DNA from: Shewanella denitrificans OS217
Lineage (GTDB): Bacteria; Pseudomonadota; Gammaproteobacteria; Enterobacterales; Shewanellaceae
Direction: 5' to 3'
Assembly (NCBI RefSeq): GCF_000013765.1
Contig: NC_007954.1
Coordinates: 868,001 to 932,000, forward strand
DNA length: 64,000 nucleotides
This document shows positions 17,436 to 26,614 of the stretch, piece by piece. Under the pieces are notes generated by a model, which saw only the letters and a program-made list of their open reading frames with translations, searched no databases and was not told the origin of the DNA. Positions within the stretch are counted from its first letter, which is position 1. Every line of letters starts with the position of its first letter. A program made the position numbers and the translations under genes.

Positions 17436-18335
17436 GTGGATAAACTACGTGGGATGCAACTCTTTGTCCGCTTAGCCGATTTAGGCAGTTTTACTCGCGT
17501 CGCCGAGCAAACCAATAGCTCTAAATCCATGGTAAGTAAGGAAATCAGCCGATTAGAGGCCGACTTAGGCGCCCGTTTATTGCATCGTTCTACCCGAAAT
17601 GTGCAATTAACCCCTGTGGGGGAAGGTTACTTAGTGCGTGCTAGAGAGATACTGGCAAAACTTGCTGACGCCGAGAGCTTTGCCCAAGATCAGCAGTTGA
17701 ATTTACGGGGAAAGCTTAAAATAAATGCCCCTATGGCCCTGGGCATTACCGACTTGTCTAGCCTATTTGCCGATTTCATGCAGGCCCACCCAGAGATAGA
17801 ACTCGACATTCACTTAGGGGATGAAAGCATTGATCTGGTAGAGCAAGGGTTTGATCTTGGTTTTCGCGCCTCGAGTACCCCCATAGATTCTAATTATGTG
17901 GGCAGAGCGCTAACGGCTTTTACCTATCGAGTTTGTGCCTCTCCTGACTACCTAAAACAGCACCCTAGTATTGATTCACCTGAAGATCTGCAAGCGCATA
18001 ACTGTTTTGTATACAGCTATTTTCATGGAAAAAATATCTGGCCAATTGAAGATGGGGTGGCAGTGAAAGGCAATTTACAGGTGAATAGCACCCTATTTAT
18101 GATGGAGTCGATTAAGAAGGGCCTTGGACTCGGCTTTATTCCTGATTTTGTCTGTCAGCAGGCAATCGACAGCGGCCAAGTGGTTGAAGTATTAGCCGAT
18201 GCAAAAAAACCTAAGCTCACGCTCTATGCCTTATATCCAGCGCGACATTTTGTCCCAGCCAAGTTAGTAGAATGCATTGAATATTTAACTCTTTGGTTTG
18301 CTAATAAAAAATTACTCCAAATGCATAAGCGCTAA
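17436..18335 (+). CDS. LysR-family transcriptional regulator
   Basis: A 299-residue LTTR. The N-terminal winged helix-turn-helix is at about residues 1-60 (MQLFVRLADLGSFTRVAEQ, then SKSMVSKEISRLEADLGARL), followed by the linker helix and a two-lobed periplasmic-binding-like effector domain (90-295). It belongs to the subgroup that usually controls a divergently transcribed neighbour, here the GST/NTF2/tautomerase/YdcZ set. GTG 17436 has a strong AAGAGGAG (17422-17429) upstream. The effector is unknown. Confidence 0.9.
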   Translation: MDKLRGMQLFVRLADLGSFTRVAEQTNSSKSMVSKEISRLEADLGARLLHRSTRNVQLTPVGEGYLVRAREILAKLADAESFAQDQQLNLRGKLKINAPMALGITDLSSLFADFMQAHPEIELDIHLGDESIDLVEQGFDLGFRASSTPIDSNYVGRALTAFTYRVCASPDYLKQHPSIDSPEDLQAHNCFVYSYFHGKNIWPIEDGVAVKGNLQVNSTLFMMESIKKGLGLGFIPDFVCQQAIDSGQVVEVLADAKKPKLTLYALYPARHFVPAKLVECIEYLTLWFANKKLLQMHKR

Positions 18336-18347
18336 GATAGAGGGTAT

Positions 18348-20282
18348 TTACTTTTTAGTCTGCTCATGGGCTTCATCTATGATGACTGCTTTAACGCCAT
18401 TTCGCCCCGCTTGCTTGGCGCTGTACAAAGCATCATCGGCGCACTGGTAGAGATAAGCCTGATCAAGACTATCGTAGCGTTCTGGCGTTAAAGTGGCGAT
18501 ACCGATACTGACGGTGACATAAGGCATGATGGGCGAACTGAGATGAGGAATTTCCAGTGCTTTAAGGCGAATATTAATGTCATTGGCGATTTTTTCTCCT
18601 GCCTCGCTGTCAGTATCGGGCAGCAATATGGCAAATTCTTCGCCGCCGACCCTAGCGCAGCAATCTGCTGGCCGCTTTGCGGTTGAGGCTAGAACTAATG
18701 CGACTTGTTGCAGGCATTGATCGCCTCTAGGGTGGCCATAATGATCGTTATACAATTTGAAATGATCTATATCTATGAGTAACAAGCTAAAGGGCTTTTT
18801 CTCCCGCCGCATTCTGAGCCATTCACTGTCGTAACATTCATCGAATCCTAAGCGGTTATTTAAACGTGTCAAATGATCCGTTTTCGCCAGTCGAGACAAT
18901 CTATGGCTATTGATGTCAGCCTGCCTTTGTTGCAAATTGATGACCTCTAAAAAGGCATTGTACTCGGCTTCAATCAGGCCTATATCGGAAAAAAAGTCTA
19001 CCGAAACAGCTTGCTTATTTTTGTGACTGTTTTTATTTTTCCGCATTTGTTTGAGAAAGTTAAAGGTTTCACTTTTTAAGCCAAATTCGCCAAAATTTAG
19101 CCCGAGTATTTCCACTCGCGGTGAGACTCTTAAAGGATAAACGCGGTTTAATAATCGAATTAACATATAAGGTAACCCAAAGGCAAATATCCCGCAGGTC
19201 ACCACGCCCAATAGCTGAATTAAAAATTGATCGACACGACTGTTACCAGCAATAAAGTATTGGCCATCGGCAAAGATAGCTAGGGCTAATGTGCCCCAAA
19301 TACCCCCGATGAGATGCACTGGCACTACACTGACGACATCATCGATTTTGCATTTTTCTAGCAATATGGTTGCGAAAAAACTGAGGGCGCCCGAGATCCC
19401 CCCTATGGTCGCGGCATCAATGGAGCTGATGCTGTTGGCGCTGGCTGTGATGGCAACTAAACCCGCCAAGACGCCATTAAGTACAAAGCGTATGCTCAAT
19501 AAGGACTGTTGCCAAATACAGATTAGCAGCACCACAAAACCACCGAAGGTGCCCCCGAGGGCAGTATTGACAAATACACTGGAAAGCATGTCATCAATTT
19601 TGCCGTAACTGCCACCGTTAAAACCGAACCAACCGAGAAATAACAAGAAAGTGCCTAAGGCTGTCAGGGGTAAATTATCCCCAAAAATCTGATTAACTCC
19701 GTGTTTGTTATTAAATCGTCCAAGGCGGGGACCAATAATGAGGACGCACGCTAACGCCATCCAACCACCGACCGAATGCACCACAGTGGCGCCAGCAAAA
19801 TCGATGAAACCTAATTGCTCTAACCATCCCGGCGTACTAGTTTCACTGCCAAGAATTCGCCCTCCCCAGGCCCAGTGGCCAAAGAGGGGGTAGATAAGCG
19901 AAGCGGCTAACAAGGTGACTAAGATATAACCGGTAAAGCGCATGCGTTCGGCCACGGCCCCTGAGATGATGGTGGCTGATGTACAGCAAAACATTAATTG
20001 AAATAGAAAAAAGCTGGTTTCATGAGAGTTGGTTGTAGTGGAGTAGAAGAAACCATTAGCTCCTACTATCCCGTCGATAGAATTACCGTACATGAGCGCA
20101 TAGCCAAAGGCCCAATAGCAGACTGCGCAGACACAAAAATCAGAGACATTTTTAAGGGCAACATTCACACTGTTTTTGTTGCGTACATTGCCGCTTTCGA
20201 AACAGGTAAAGCCTGCCTGCATAATCAATACCAAGCAAGCGCAGAGCAAGATCCAAAGGTTGAGCAAGAAACTTTCAGACAT
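18348..20282 (-). CDS. Ammonium transporter (Amt) fused to a GGDEF diguanylate cyclase
   Basis: A 644-residue fusion. Residues 1-380 form an Amt/Rh channel with about eleven helices; the conserved aspartate is D161 (IDFAGATVVH) and the pore twin histidines are H169 and H323. A linker with a Lys/Asn-rich stretch (412-424) and a coiled segment (435-465) leads to a GGDEF domain with active site GGEEF at 546-550 and an intact inhibitory I-site RPAD at 537-540. It should make c-di-GMP, plausibly in response to ammonium passage or binding, at the inner membrane. No PII (glnK) gene lies beside it, unlike ordinary amtB. The gene is alone on its strand. Confidence 0.92.
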   Translation of the reverse strand: MSESFLLNLWILLCACLVLIMQAGFTCFESGNVRNKNSVNVALKNVSDFCVCAVCYWAFGYALMYGNSIDGIVGANGFFYSTTTNSHETSFFLFQLMFCCTSATIISGAVAERMRFTGYILVTLLAASLIYPLFGHWAWGGRILGSETSTPGWLEQLGFIDFAGATVVHSVGGWMALACVLIIGPRLGRFNNKHGVNQIFGDNLPLTALGTFLLFLGWFGFNGGSYGKIDDMLSSVFVNTALGGTFGGFVVLLICIWQQSLLSIRFVLNGVLAGLVAITASANSISSIDAATIGGISGALSFFATILLEKCKIDDVVSVVPVHLIGGIWGTLALAIFADGQYFIAGNSRVDQFLIQLLGVVTCGIFAFGLPYMLIRLLNRVYPLRVSPRVEILGLNFGEFGLKSETFNFLKQMRKNKNSHKNKQAVSVDFFSDIGLIEAEYNAFLEVINLQQRQADINSHRLSRLAKTDHLTRLNNRLGFDECYDSEWLRMRREKKPFSLLLIDIDHFKLYNDHYGHPRGDQCLQQVALVLASTAKRPADCCARVGGEEFAILLPDTDSEAGEKIANDINIRLKALEIPHLSSPIMPYVTVSIGIATLTPERYDSLDQAYLYQCADDALYSAKQAGRNGVKAVIIDEAHEQTKK

Positions 20283-20430
20283 GACTAAGCCTTAAGAATA
20301 TGAACTTAGTTAAGGTTAGTTAAAATATTGAAGCGCTGTGATATTTTTTGTTTGAATTGAAAAGCGTGAGATGCTTTGATTGTTATTTAATGTGATTGCT
20401 AATTAATGTTACAGGTATTAGGGGAATAGC

Positions 20431-20826
20431 ATGAGTGGTATTACTGAATTAGCCCAATTATTGGCCTCGATGAAACCTGAGCTTAGCCAGGATGAGTTTG
20501 TGTTTTGTAGCATGAATGGCACGCTCGAAGCCTATGTGCATTTGGCCCCCTTGGCAACATTTAGTGAGGAAGAAGGTTTGACCTTAGTGCTCACAAAATC
20601 TGCAGCTAGCGGAGCAGGTTTAGCATTCGAGCAGTGTTTTAAACGGATAACCTTAACCGTGCATTCGAGCTTAGATGCGGTGGGGTTAACGGCTGCTGTT
20701 GCCACTAAATTGACTTCAAAAGGCATCAGCGCCAATGTGATTGCCGCCTATTATCACGATCATATTTTTGTTCCAAGTGCTAAGGCTGAGCAGGCCCTAT
20801 TAGCACTTGAAGAGTTAAGTGCTTAA
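20431..20826 (+). CDS. ACT-domain protein (DUF2241-type)
   Basis: The 131-residue protein has two tandem ACT-like halves, as in the COG3602/DUF2241 family: residues about 1-60, with a strand after PELSQDEFVFCSM, and 65-131, containing LTVHSSLDAVGLTAAVATKL. ACT domains bind amino acids or other small ligands and regulate partner enzymes; this one has no enzyme attached. It lies in the gap between the divergent Amt-GGDEF gene and the convergent panE-like gene. Function unknown beyond probable ligand binding. Confidence 0.78.
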   Translation: MSGITELAQLLASMKPELSQDEFVFCSMNGTLEAYVHLAPLATFSEEEGLTLVLTKSAASGAGLAFEQCFKRITLTVHSSLDAVGLTAAVATKLTSKGISANVIAAYYHDHIFVPSAKAEQALLALEELSA

Positions 20827-20838
20827 AGAGTTTAGCGT

Positions 20839-21813
20839 TTAATCCTGAGCTTCAAGTGATTTGATGCTGGCAAGTATAGCGTGGTGCAAAGGCGTTTTCA
20901 GGCCATACTCTTGGGCACATTGGCTCACGTAGCCATTGATTTGTGCTATTTCCGTAGGCCTATGATGAGTAATGTCTTGGTACATGGAAGAGTAGTTTTG
21001 CGCCGTGAGATGAATAACCTGATTAACCTTTTCAAGCAGATTATCCAACTCAAGCTTAACCCCTTGGGCCTTAGCCACAGGAATGAGCTCGAGTAATAAC
21101 TGGCTTATGGTGTCTTGATGTTGAGGTGCAGCTAGCGCGCCATTTTGGCATTGATGGATGGCGGTAAGTGGATTGATGGCACAATTGATGGCAAGCTTTT
21201 GCCATAGACTAGTGATAATGTCATCTTGCCAATGGCTATCGGGAATGGCATCCAACAGCAAGGCGCGATAATTGTCGTTAATAACGGCGCCAAAGCCATG
21301 TCCAAGCTGAGTTAACCCTGTTCCTGTATGCTTAATCTGCCATTGTGATAGCCGCATCGCCCCTTGTGATGTGGTGCCTAAACTCAACCCCATTGCAGGA
21401 TGTTGAGCAAGCAGAACACTTAATGCTAAGTGAGGCCCCATGCCATTATGCAGTAATAGAATGTGACAATCGGCTCTGAGCTTTGCCAGTAATGGCGTGA
21501 GTAACGCCACCACCTGATAAGCCTTAGTGGTGACAATCAAGAGGCGAATATGAGCTAGGTGTTCAGCCGTGAGATTAGTCGTGATTAGGCTTGGGTATTG
21601 ATGTGTAACACTATCAGGCACGCAGCTTGTTGCACTTGCGTCCATAAGGGGCTGGCATGTCAGAGTTTGCGGGCCACTGACGTCACGGGTTAATAACAGT
21701 ACCTTGGCCGCTTTTGCTGTTAATTGATGGCAAATTAGCTGGCCGACAGCGCCGACACCGAGTACGGCGATATTCGCTGTGTTTTGGAGAACGTCCTCGG
21801 CAGAGGGGGTCAT
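20839..21813 (-). CDS. panE: 2-dehydropantoate 2-reductase (ketopantoate reductase family)
   Basis: PanE reduces ketopantoate to pantoate with NADPH in coenzyme A synthesis. The 324-residue product shows the Rossmann loop VLGVGAVGQL near residues 17-26, the catalytic lysine region WQKLAINCAINPLTAI near 203-218, and a helical C-terminal domain (after 225). The N-terminal 12 residues before the first strand are longer than usual. It starts two bases after the stop of the vanZ-like gene, so the two are one unit. Paralogues of this family occur, so the panE role is probable rather than certain. Confidence 0.82.
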   Translation of the reverse strand: MTPSAEDVLQNTANIAVLGVGAVGQLICHQLTAKAAKVLLLTRDVSGPQTLTCQPLMDASATSCVPDSVTHQYPSLITTNLTAEHLAHIRLLIVTTKAYQVVALLTPLLAKLRADCHILLLHNGMGPHLALSVLLAQHPAMGLSLGTTSQGAMRLSQWQIKHTGTGLTQLGHGFGAVINDNYRALLLDAIPDSHWQDDIITSLWQKLAINCAINPLTAIHQCQNGALAAPQHQDTISQLLLELIPVAKAQGVKLELDNLLEKVNQVIHLTAQNYSSMYQDITHHRPTEIAQINGYVSQCAQEYGLKTPLHHAILASIKSLEAQD

Positions 21814-21815
21814 CC

Positions 21816-22196
21816 TTAGTTGTCCGCGCCTTTGGATTTAGCGGCTTTACTATTGATGCTTGCCTTGTATCTGTGTCTGAGCCAACTGATAAGGAAGAAG
21901 GCGGCAACCCCTGCAAGATCCGCCGCCACATCGCCCATGGAGGCACTGCGGTAAGGCAAATGAGACTGTACCACCTCAATTAGGATGGCATAACAGGCTA
22001 AAATCCCCACCATAGTGAACCAGCGCGGCCTGAAGGCTAAGTGAGTCAGCATGGCCAATGAAAAGAAACTGCCAAAATGGCCGACCTTATCCATGTGAGC
22101 AAAAGACTGAGAATAAGTGGGTTTTGAGAAGACCAAATAACTGATGACGATGACGGCAGCAGCTAATGCCAGCTTGAAAAATAATTTATACGTCAT
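21816..22196 (-). CDS. VanZ-like family small membrane protein
   Basis: A 126-residue membrane protein with about four helices: an N-terminal helix (LALAAAVIVISYLVF), FGSFFSLAMLTHLAF, a helix around GILACYAILIEVVQSHLP, and LAGVAAFFLISWL. The MDKVGHFGSF and EVVQ motifs are those of the VanZ-like (DUF2809-related) group. It ends in a basic, lysine-rich tail. The gene leads directly into panE. No function is established for chromosomal members outside glycopeptide resistance. Confidence 0.78.
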   Translation of the reverse strand: MTYKLFFKLALAAAVIVISYLVFSKPTYSQSFAHMDKVGHFGSFFSLAMLTHLAFRPRWFTMVGILACYAILIEVVQSHLPYRSASMGDVAADLAGVAAFFLISWLRHRYKASINSKAAKSKGADN

Positions 22197-22366
22197 AACG
22201 TCAACTATCTAAACAGCCTGTTAGGGATAAAGTGTGCGCCAATCATAGAAAAACCATCGGCTAATGTCACCTAAATACCGATAAATATTGTTTTATTCTT
22301 AAGGTAGGCTGCCACTTTTTCGTGACGATGGTAAACTTGAACAAAAATATCGAAGGAGCAACAGCT

Positions 22367-22852
22367 ATGCCATCTATGGATATCGTTTCTGAAGTCAACG
22401 AAGAAGAATTACGTAACGCGGTCGAGAACTCTCGCAGAGAGCTAAGTAGTCGTTTCGATTTCAGGGGCAAAGAAGCCGAGATAGAGCACAAGGAATTCAT
22501 TGTGACACTTAAGGCAGAAGATGATTTTCAGTGTCGTCAATTGGTGGATATCCTGCGTATTCAACTGAGTAAGCGCGATGTGGATCCCTCTTCCATGGAA
22601 GTGGATGATAAAGCCATTCACAGCGGCAAGACCTTTTCTTTGAAAGTGAGCTTCAAGCAAGGCATAGATAGTCTAGTGGCGAAGAAGTTAGTCAAGCAAA
22701 TTAAAGACAGCAAGCTTAAAGTTCAGGCTGCAATCCAAGGTGATACAGTGCGAGTTACCGGCAAGAAACGTGATGATTTACAAGCCGTGATGCGCCTTGC
22801 TAAAGAATCTGAACTGGGTCAGCCATTTCAGTTTAATAACTTTAGAGATTGA
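22367..22852 (+). CDS. yajQ: YajQ family nucleotide-binding protein
   Basis: The 161-residue protein matches YajQ, a two-subdomain fold that binds nucleic acid and, in Xanthomonas relatives, c-di-GMP. Family signatures are SMDIVSEVN at the start, SRFDFRG near 27-33 and SVKQIKDSKLKVQAAIQGD-type sequence in the second half (KLVKQIKDSKLKVQ, about 121-134), ending FNNFRD. ATG 22367 is the start: GAAGGAG at 22352-22358 is well placed and the upstream in-frame ATGs are not needed. It is followed by a strong bidirectional terminator. Confidence 0.93.
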   Translation: MPSMDIVSEVNEEELRNAVENSRRELSSRFDFRGKEAEIEHKEFIVTLKAEDDFQCRQLVDILRIQLSKRDVDPSSMEVDDKAIHSGKTFSLKVSFKQGIDSLVAKKLVKQIKDSKLKVQAAIQGDTVRVTGKKRDDLQAVMRLAKESELGQPFQFNNFRD

Positions 22853-22901
22853 TAGTCCACTCACCACTTTAAAAGTGGGCTGGAACATTTGTCGGCGTTT
22901 A

Positions 22902-22931
22902 AAAAAGAGCAAACCTAGGTTTGCTCTTTTT
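22902..22931. terminator. Bidirectional rho-independent terminator between yajQ and ampG
   Basis: A perfect 30-base palindrome centred on CCTAGG (arms 22902-22916 and 22917-22931) has an A-run on the left and a T-run on the right, so it can end transcription from both converging genes. Confidence 0.88.
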
Positions 22932-22937
22932 ATGCTT

Positions 22938-22977
22938 TACTCAACTACTCAACTACTCAACTACTCAACTACTCAAC
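22938..22977. repeat. Five tandem copies of TACTCAAC
   Basis: Five perfect 8-bp units follow the yajQ terminator; the last one enters the final codons of ampG, supplying its TAG stop on the minus strand. Confidence 0.92.
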
Positions 22978-24366
22978 GTCAGCTTTTGCTTCCTTGGCTG
23001 CAAGTGCGGCAATTTGGCCATTCTTTCGCTGCAACAAGGCGATCAAGATTAACACGGGCAAGCCTATGATACTGGCGGCGATAAAGAAGTTTACATAGCC
23101 AAAAGCATCCACATATTCCCCTGAAAATCCTGCAATAAATTTAGGGAATAGCAACATAATCGATGAAAGCAGTGCGTACTGGGTGGCGCTATAGCCCGAG
23201 CTTGTCAGGCTTGAAAGGTAAGCAATAAAGGCCGCGGTGGCGATACCTGCGCTGAAGTTATCGATGGAAATCACTAAGGTTAGCAAAGTCACGTCATAAC
23301 CGACCACAGCTTGCCAGGCGAACAATAAATTGGTTAGCGCCACCAGTAAGGCACCTAGGAAAAGAATTTTTATGGTGCCATAGCGAGCTAATAGTACCCC
23401 GCCAAATGCCGCGCCCACTAAGGTCATGATTAACCCATAAACTTTACTGATAAAGGCGATTTCTTCCTTGCTAAATCCCATGTCTACATAAAACACATTA
23501 GCCATGATCCCCATGACAATATCTGAAATGCGATAACATGAAATCAGCAATAAAATCAGTATGGCGCTCTTGCCGTAGCGTTTAAAAAAGTCCAAAAATG
23601 GCAGTACGCTAGCAGTGTAAACCCATGACATTGCCGCCGCGACAGGTTTGGGGTAATTTTCGCTTAAGCTTTGCCTCATGGCATCTTCAGTGGCATCGGC
23701 TTCCTTGGTATCCACCACAGGTTCTCGGCTGAAAAGAGTGGTGAGTATACCAACCCCCATTAAGGCCGCCATAATGGTGTAGGCTGTCTGCCAGGCTTCA
23801 AGGTTGTAGCTGTCATCGCCAGGTTGCACCCAAGCGGCTATGGTGAGCGCACCTGCGGTGGCAACTATCATGGCACTGCGATAGCCCACTTGATAAGCGG
23901 CGGCGAGTGCGGCTTGCATTTTCTCTGGGGCAGACTCGATTCTAAACGCGTCGATGACAATATCTTGAGTGGCCGAGGCGAAAGCCAGCATCAAGGCGAA
24001 CAGAACGAGCTTGTCTAAATCTTCTAAGGGATCGCTAACCGACATGCCCAAAATCGCCAGTACCAGTAATATTTGCGCCAACAGCATCCAAGCGCGGCGC
24101 CTGCCTAGCCAGCGGGTGAGCAAAGGCAAGGACATTCTGTCTACTAAGGGGGACCAGACCCATTTGAAGGCATAGGCTAAGGCAATCCAGCTGAAATAGC
24201 CGATAGCAGCCCTATCGACGCCTGCTTCTCGCAGCCAAAAGCTCAAGGTTGAAAAGACCAGCATGAGCGGTAAGCCAGCGGAGAAGCCAAGTAACAGTAA
24301 GATAAGCACACGTTTATGATAATAAACACGCAGGGCATCGATGGAGGCACTAATAAATTGAGTCAT
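22969..24366 (-). CDS. ampG: Muropeptide MFS permease AmpG
   Basis: AmpG carries anhydro-muropeptides from periplasm to cytoplasm for cell-wall recycling and beta-lactamase signalling. The 465-residue protein has about 12-14 membrane segments. Typical features are RVLILLLLGFSAGLPLMLVFSTL at the start (split here as helix 1), a WLREAGVDRAAIG loop, SPLVDR and the basic LGRRRAWM cytoplasmic loop, and TQDIVIDAFRIE in the fifth helix region. The yajG-like lipoprotein gene is close by, matching the yajG-ampG linkage of enterics. The C-terminal codons run into a tandem octamer repeat. Confidence 0.9.
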   Translation of the reverse strand: MTQFISASIDALRVYYHKRVLILLLLGFSAGLPLMLVFSTLSFWLREAGVDRAAIGYFSWIALAYAFKWVWSPLVDRMSLPLLTRWLGRRRAWMLLAQILLVLAILGMSVSDPLEDLDKLVLFALMLAFASATQDIVIDAFRIESAPEKMQAALAAAYQVGYRSAMIVATAGALTIAAWVQPGDDSYNLEAWQTAYTIMAALMGVGILTTLFSREPVVDTKEADATEDAMRQSLSENYPKPVAAAMSWVYTASVLPFLDFFKRYGKSAILILLLISCYRISDIVMGIMANVFYVDMGFSKEEIAFISKVYGLIMTLVGAAFGGVLLARYGTIKILFLGALLVALTNLLFAWQAVVGYDVTLLTLVISIDNFSAGIATAAFIAYLSSLTSSGYSATQYALLSSIMLLFPKFIAGFSGEYVDAFGYVNFFIAASIIGLPVLILIALLQRKNGQIAALAAKEAKADVE

Positions 24367-24466
24367 ATCGGAAGGGGACTGATGCGCTAAGGTAACAAGG
24401 CCCTTAGCTTAAGGGGGCTGGCGAAATGGTTCAAGCCTTGAAACAGCTTAAGTTGCGGTTATTATC

Positions 24467-24493
24467 TTTATTATCCAATTCTTGGATAATAAA
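24467..24493. terminator. 12-bp hairpin upstream of ampG
   Basis: Perfect arms 24467-24478 and 24482-24493 around TTC, ending in an A-rich run on the plus strand. It lies downstream of the minus-strand unknown gene; no T-run follows on that strand, so its action as a terminator is doubtful. Confidence 0.4.
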
Positions 24494-24551
24494 AAGGATA
24501 TGAGCCGCTAAAGCGTCATATCCTAGGGGATCGTCAATAGTACAAGCTGAT

Positions 24552-24911
24552 TTAAGGGCGTACTCCGACACAATTTAACGGCATTTCACCGCCTAAATTG
24601 ATGTAATCACAACACTCGTTGACTTGCTGTCTGAGGTATTGATTGCCACGTATCATCATTTCTGACCAAGTATCGAAACAATGTAATAGATGCCAAAAGA
24701 CTTTTTCTGTGTCGGTTTCGGTATTCGTTTGAATGGCTGTGAGCTCAGTGAATTGTGATTGATGTGCATAGTTAACGCATTGCCACTCTTCTAGTACATC
24801 CCACATATAGAGTTTGACCTCTTCATAGTCTAACTGGTTGTCTAGAAAAGCTTTACCGTAGTAAGCCAGTTGGGGGGCCTTGGTTTCGATAAAATCGTTT
24901 GGCGTTATCAT
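24552..24911 (-). CDS. Small conserved-looking protein of unknown function
   Basis: A 119-residue acidic, soluble protein that I do not recognise. It is predicted all-helical, rich in Trp, Tyr and Glu (LYMWDVLEEWQCVNYAHQ near 34-51; VFWHLLHCFDTWSEMM near 71-86), and has a cysteine cluster near the end (NECCDYI about 98-104, and NCVG). There is no signal peptide or membrane segment. It stands between the cyclophilin and ampG genes with wide gaps on both sides, so it is probably its own unit. Coding composition and clean start/stop make it a likely real gene. Confidence 0.6.
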   Translation of the reverse strand: MITPNDFIETKAPQLAYYGKAFLDNQLDYEEVKLYMWDVLEEWQCVNYAHQSQFTELTAIQTNTETDTEKVFWHLLHCFDTWSEMMIRGNQYLRQQVNECCDYINLGGEMPLNCVGVRP

Positions 24912-25446
24912 GTCTACATCCTTGATAGTTGTTATTGTTTTAGGATCAACAATAGTAAAGGTCTGTAAAACTCAAAACGACGCATCTTAACGCTTACTTC
25001 TCTTCTTGTGGTCACAAGCTAATTAGCATGACTAAACAAGGCTCTAACCCAAGTGGGTTAGGGGATCGAAGCGTAAAAAGAGCGCGTCTACAACTGAGTA
25101 TAGCTGCTCATCGGTATAAATACTCAATATAACAGCTAAGGAAAGAAAAATTTATAAGCCTTTAAATAACAGATAGATAAGTAACAACACGCTGCTTTTG
25201 TCAGCTCATAAATTGAACACTCAATTAATTTAGCTGAGATTGAACTGGCATGCAACAAAAGTTAAACCATTCTCATTAATATTTTTGTGGCATTGAGGTT
25301 TGCAAGTAAAAGTGAGTGTGCTTCATTGTGAGTACAAACTTAAGGGGAAGACTTTTTGCTTGCAAAATGTTTCAGCTAACCCGCGCGATAACGGGCTAGC
25401 TGAGCCATAAACATCAGTGGGTTAACGGTTAATAAGTAAAAAAACC
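24912..25446. other. Intergenic region without a gene
   Basis: About 535 bases, AT-rich, with no credible ORF. The only clear structure is an imperfect hairpin (25373-25402, CAGCTAACCCG / CGGGCTAGCTG) 45 bases beyond the cyclophilin stop on the minus strand, a possible terminator or RNA 3' end for that gene. Confidence 0.4.
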
Positions 25447-26031
25447 TTACTGGCGCGGAAGCAATTTGGCGCTGTTCAATATAATTGGCGTCACGGGAAC
25501 ATCGGGCCAATTGAGCTTAGTATTGTGTTGGGTTTCCACTAAGGCCATGGCTTCCAGTATTTGTATGCCTTCAACCACCTCACCGAAAACGGCGTAACCC
25601 CAACGGCGTTTTGATGGATCCAGTTTCTTGTTGTCAGCCACATTGAAGTAGAACTGGCTATTGGCTGAATGAGGTTCGTTATCACGAGCCATAGCGATAG
25701 TGCCTAAGGAGTTAGATAAACCATTACCTGACTCGTTCACAATAAAATCAGCCACGGGTATTTCGACTAATTTTGGCGTGATCCCGCCACCTTGCACCAC
25801 GAAATCGGCAATGACTCTATGGAACAAGGTATTGTTGTAGCTGCCTTTGACCACATAGGTAAGGAAATTATCAACGGTGATCGGTGCGCGGGTGCGATCT
25901 AGCTCGACCACAATTTTGCCCATGCTGGTATCAAATTCGACTTTAGGGTACAAGGTGTCTGGTTGAATATCTATGGCCTGTGCGCTGAAGCTGAGTACTA
26001 ACGCGACTGCTAGGCTTATCCATTTGTACAT
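25447..26031 (-). CDS. ppiA: Periplasmic peptidyl-prolyl cis-trans isomerase (cyclophilin type)
   Basis: The 194-residue protein has a signal peptide (YKWISLAVALVLSFSAQA, cleavage near 19) and a compact bacterial cyclophilin domain (about 28-190). The catalytic region is FHRVIADFVVQGGG with the key arginine near residue 78, followed by MARDNEPHSANSQFYFN and the FGEVVEG loop, all standard for PpiA. It speeds proline isomerisation in periplasmic folding. The yajG-like lipoprotein gene lies 16 bases upstream on the same strand, so they may share a message. Confidence 0.9.
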   Translation of the reverse strand: MYKWISLAVALVLSFSAQAIDIQPDTLYPKVEFDTSMGKIVVELDRTRAPITVDNFLTYVVKGSYNNTLFHRVIADFVVQGGGITPKLVEIPVADFIVNESGNGLSNSLGTIAMARDNEPHSANSQFYFNVADNKKLDPSKRRWGYAVFGEVVEGIQILEAMALVETQHNTKLNWPDVPVTPIILNSAKLLPRQ

Positions 26032-26047
26032 GGCTGAATCCTTTAAG

Positions 26048-26614
26048 TTATTGTTGTAAAAACTGATGCAGTTCAGGATCGTTCAAGATCTGCTGATTTA
26101 ATTCAGCCAGTAGCTTGTTAAACTCAAGCTCTAAGGTGGCAAAGTCTGGACTAAAAGCACCTTCGTTTGTGCCACGAACATTATAATTCTTAGTCAAGGT
26201 TTTGTGGGCATTCTTAGCCAGTGCTGTGATGCTGATGCGGGTCTTAGTGTCATAACCAAAAGTGGTATCTATAACATCCGTTTGAACATGAGCGACTTGG
26301 AATTGCAGCGAATTGGTTGCGGCAGGATCAATTTGATAGCCAGATTGCGTCATTCCTTGGCGATAGAGTTGGTTCAGTTGTTTGGCAATGGGTTCGCCTA
26401 AGGATACTGCGCGGATGATTTTCCCTTCTTCAATAAAGCGTACCACAGCGGCATCTTTACGGGCATCCACAGTATTTAACATCAGTGAAACTACTGAGTC
26501 CGTTTGTTGGCTCACTTGCGGTAATGTGGGGTTAAGGGAGATATGAGTGGGGGCTTTACTGGCGCAGCCAGACAATAAGAATAGGGCAATAAATAGCGAA
26601 GTGATTGATTTCAT
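26048..26614 (-). CDS. YajG-like lipoprotein
   Basis: The 188-residue product starts with a lipoprotein signal, LFIALFLLSGCAS, with lipobox cysteine at residue 17, so it is lipidated and probably at the outer membrane. The rest matches the YajG family in length and pattern. The longer in-frame start at 26686 is rejected because the signal peptide begins at ATG 26614. The ppiA-type gene follows 16 bases downstream and ampG lies further on, the linkage seen for yajG. Function unknown. Confidence 0.8.
   Translation of the reverse strand: MKSITSLFIALFLLSGCASKAPTHISLNPTLPQVSQQTDSVVSLMLNTVDARKDAAVVRFIEEGKIIRAVSLGEPIAKQLNQLYRQGMTQSGYQIDPAATNSLQFQVAHVQTDVIDTTFGYDTKTRISITALAKNAHKTLTKNYNVRGTNEGAFSPDFATLELEFNKLLAELNQQILNDPELHQFLQQ

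Noticed and set aside
22861..23069. Possible small gene across the yajQ terminator
   Set aside because: Runs through a perfect terminator palindrome and the octamer array into ampG antisense.
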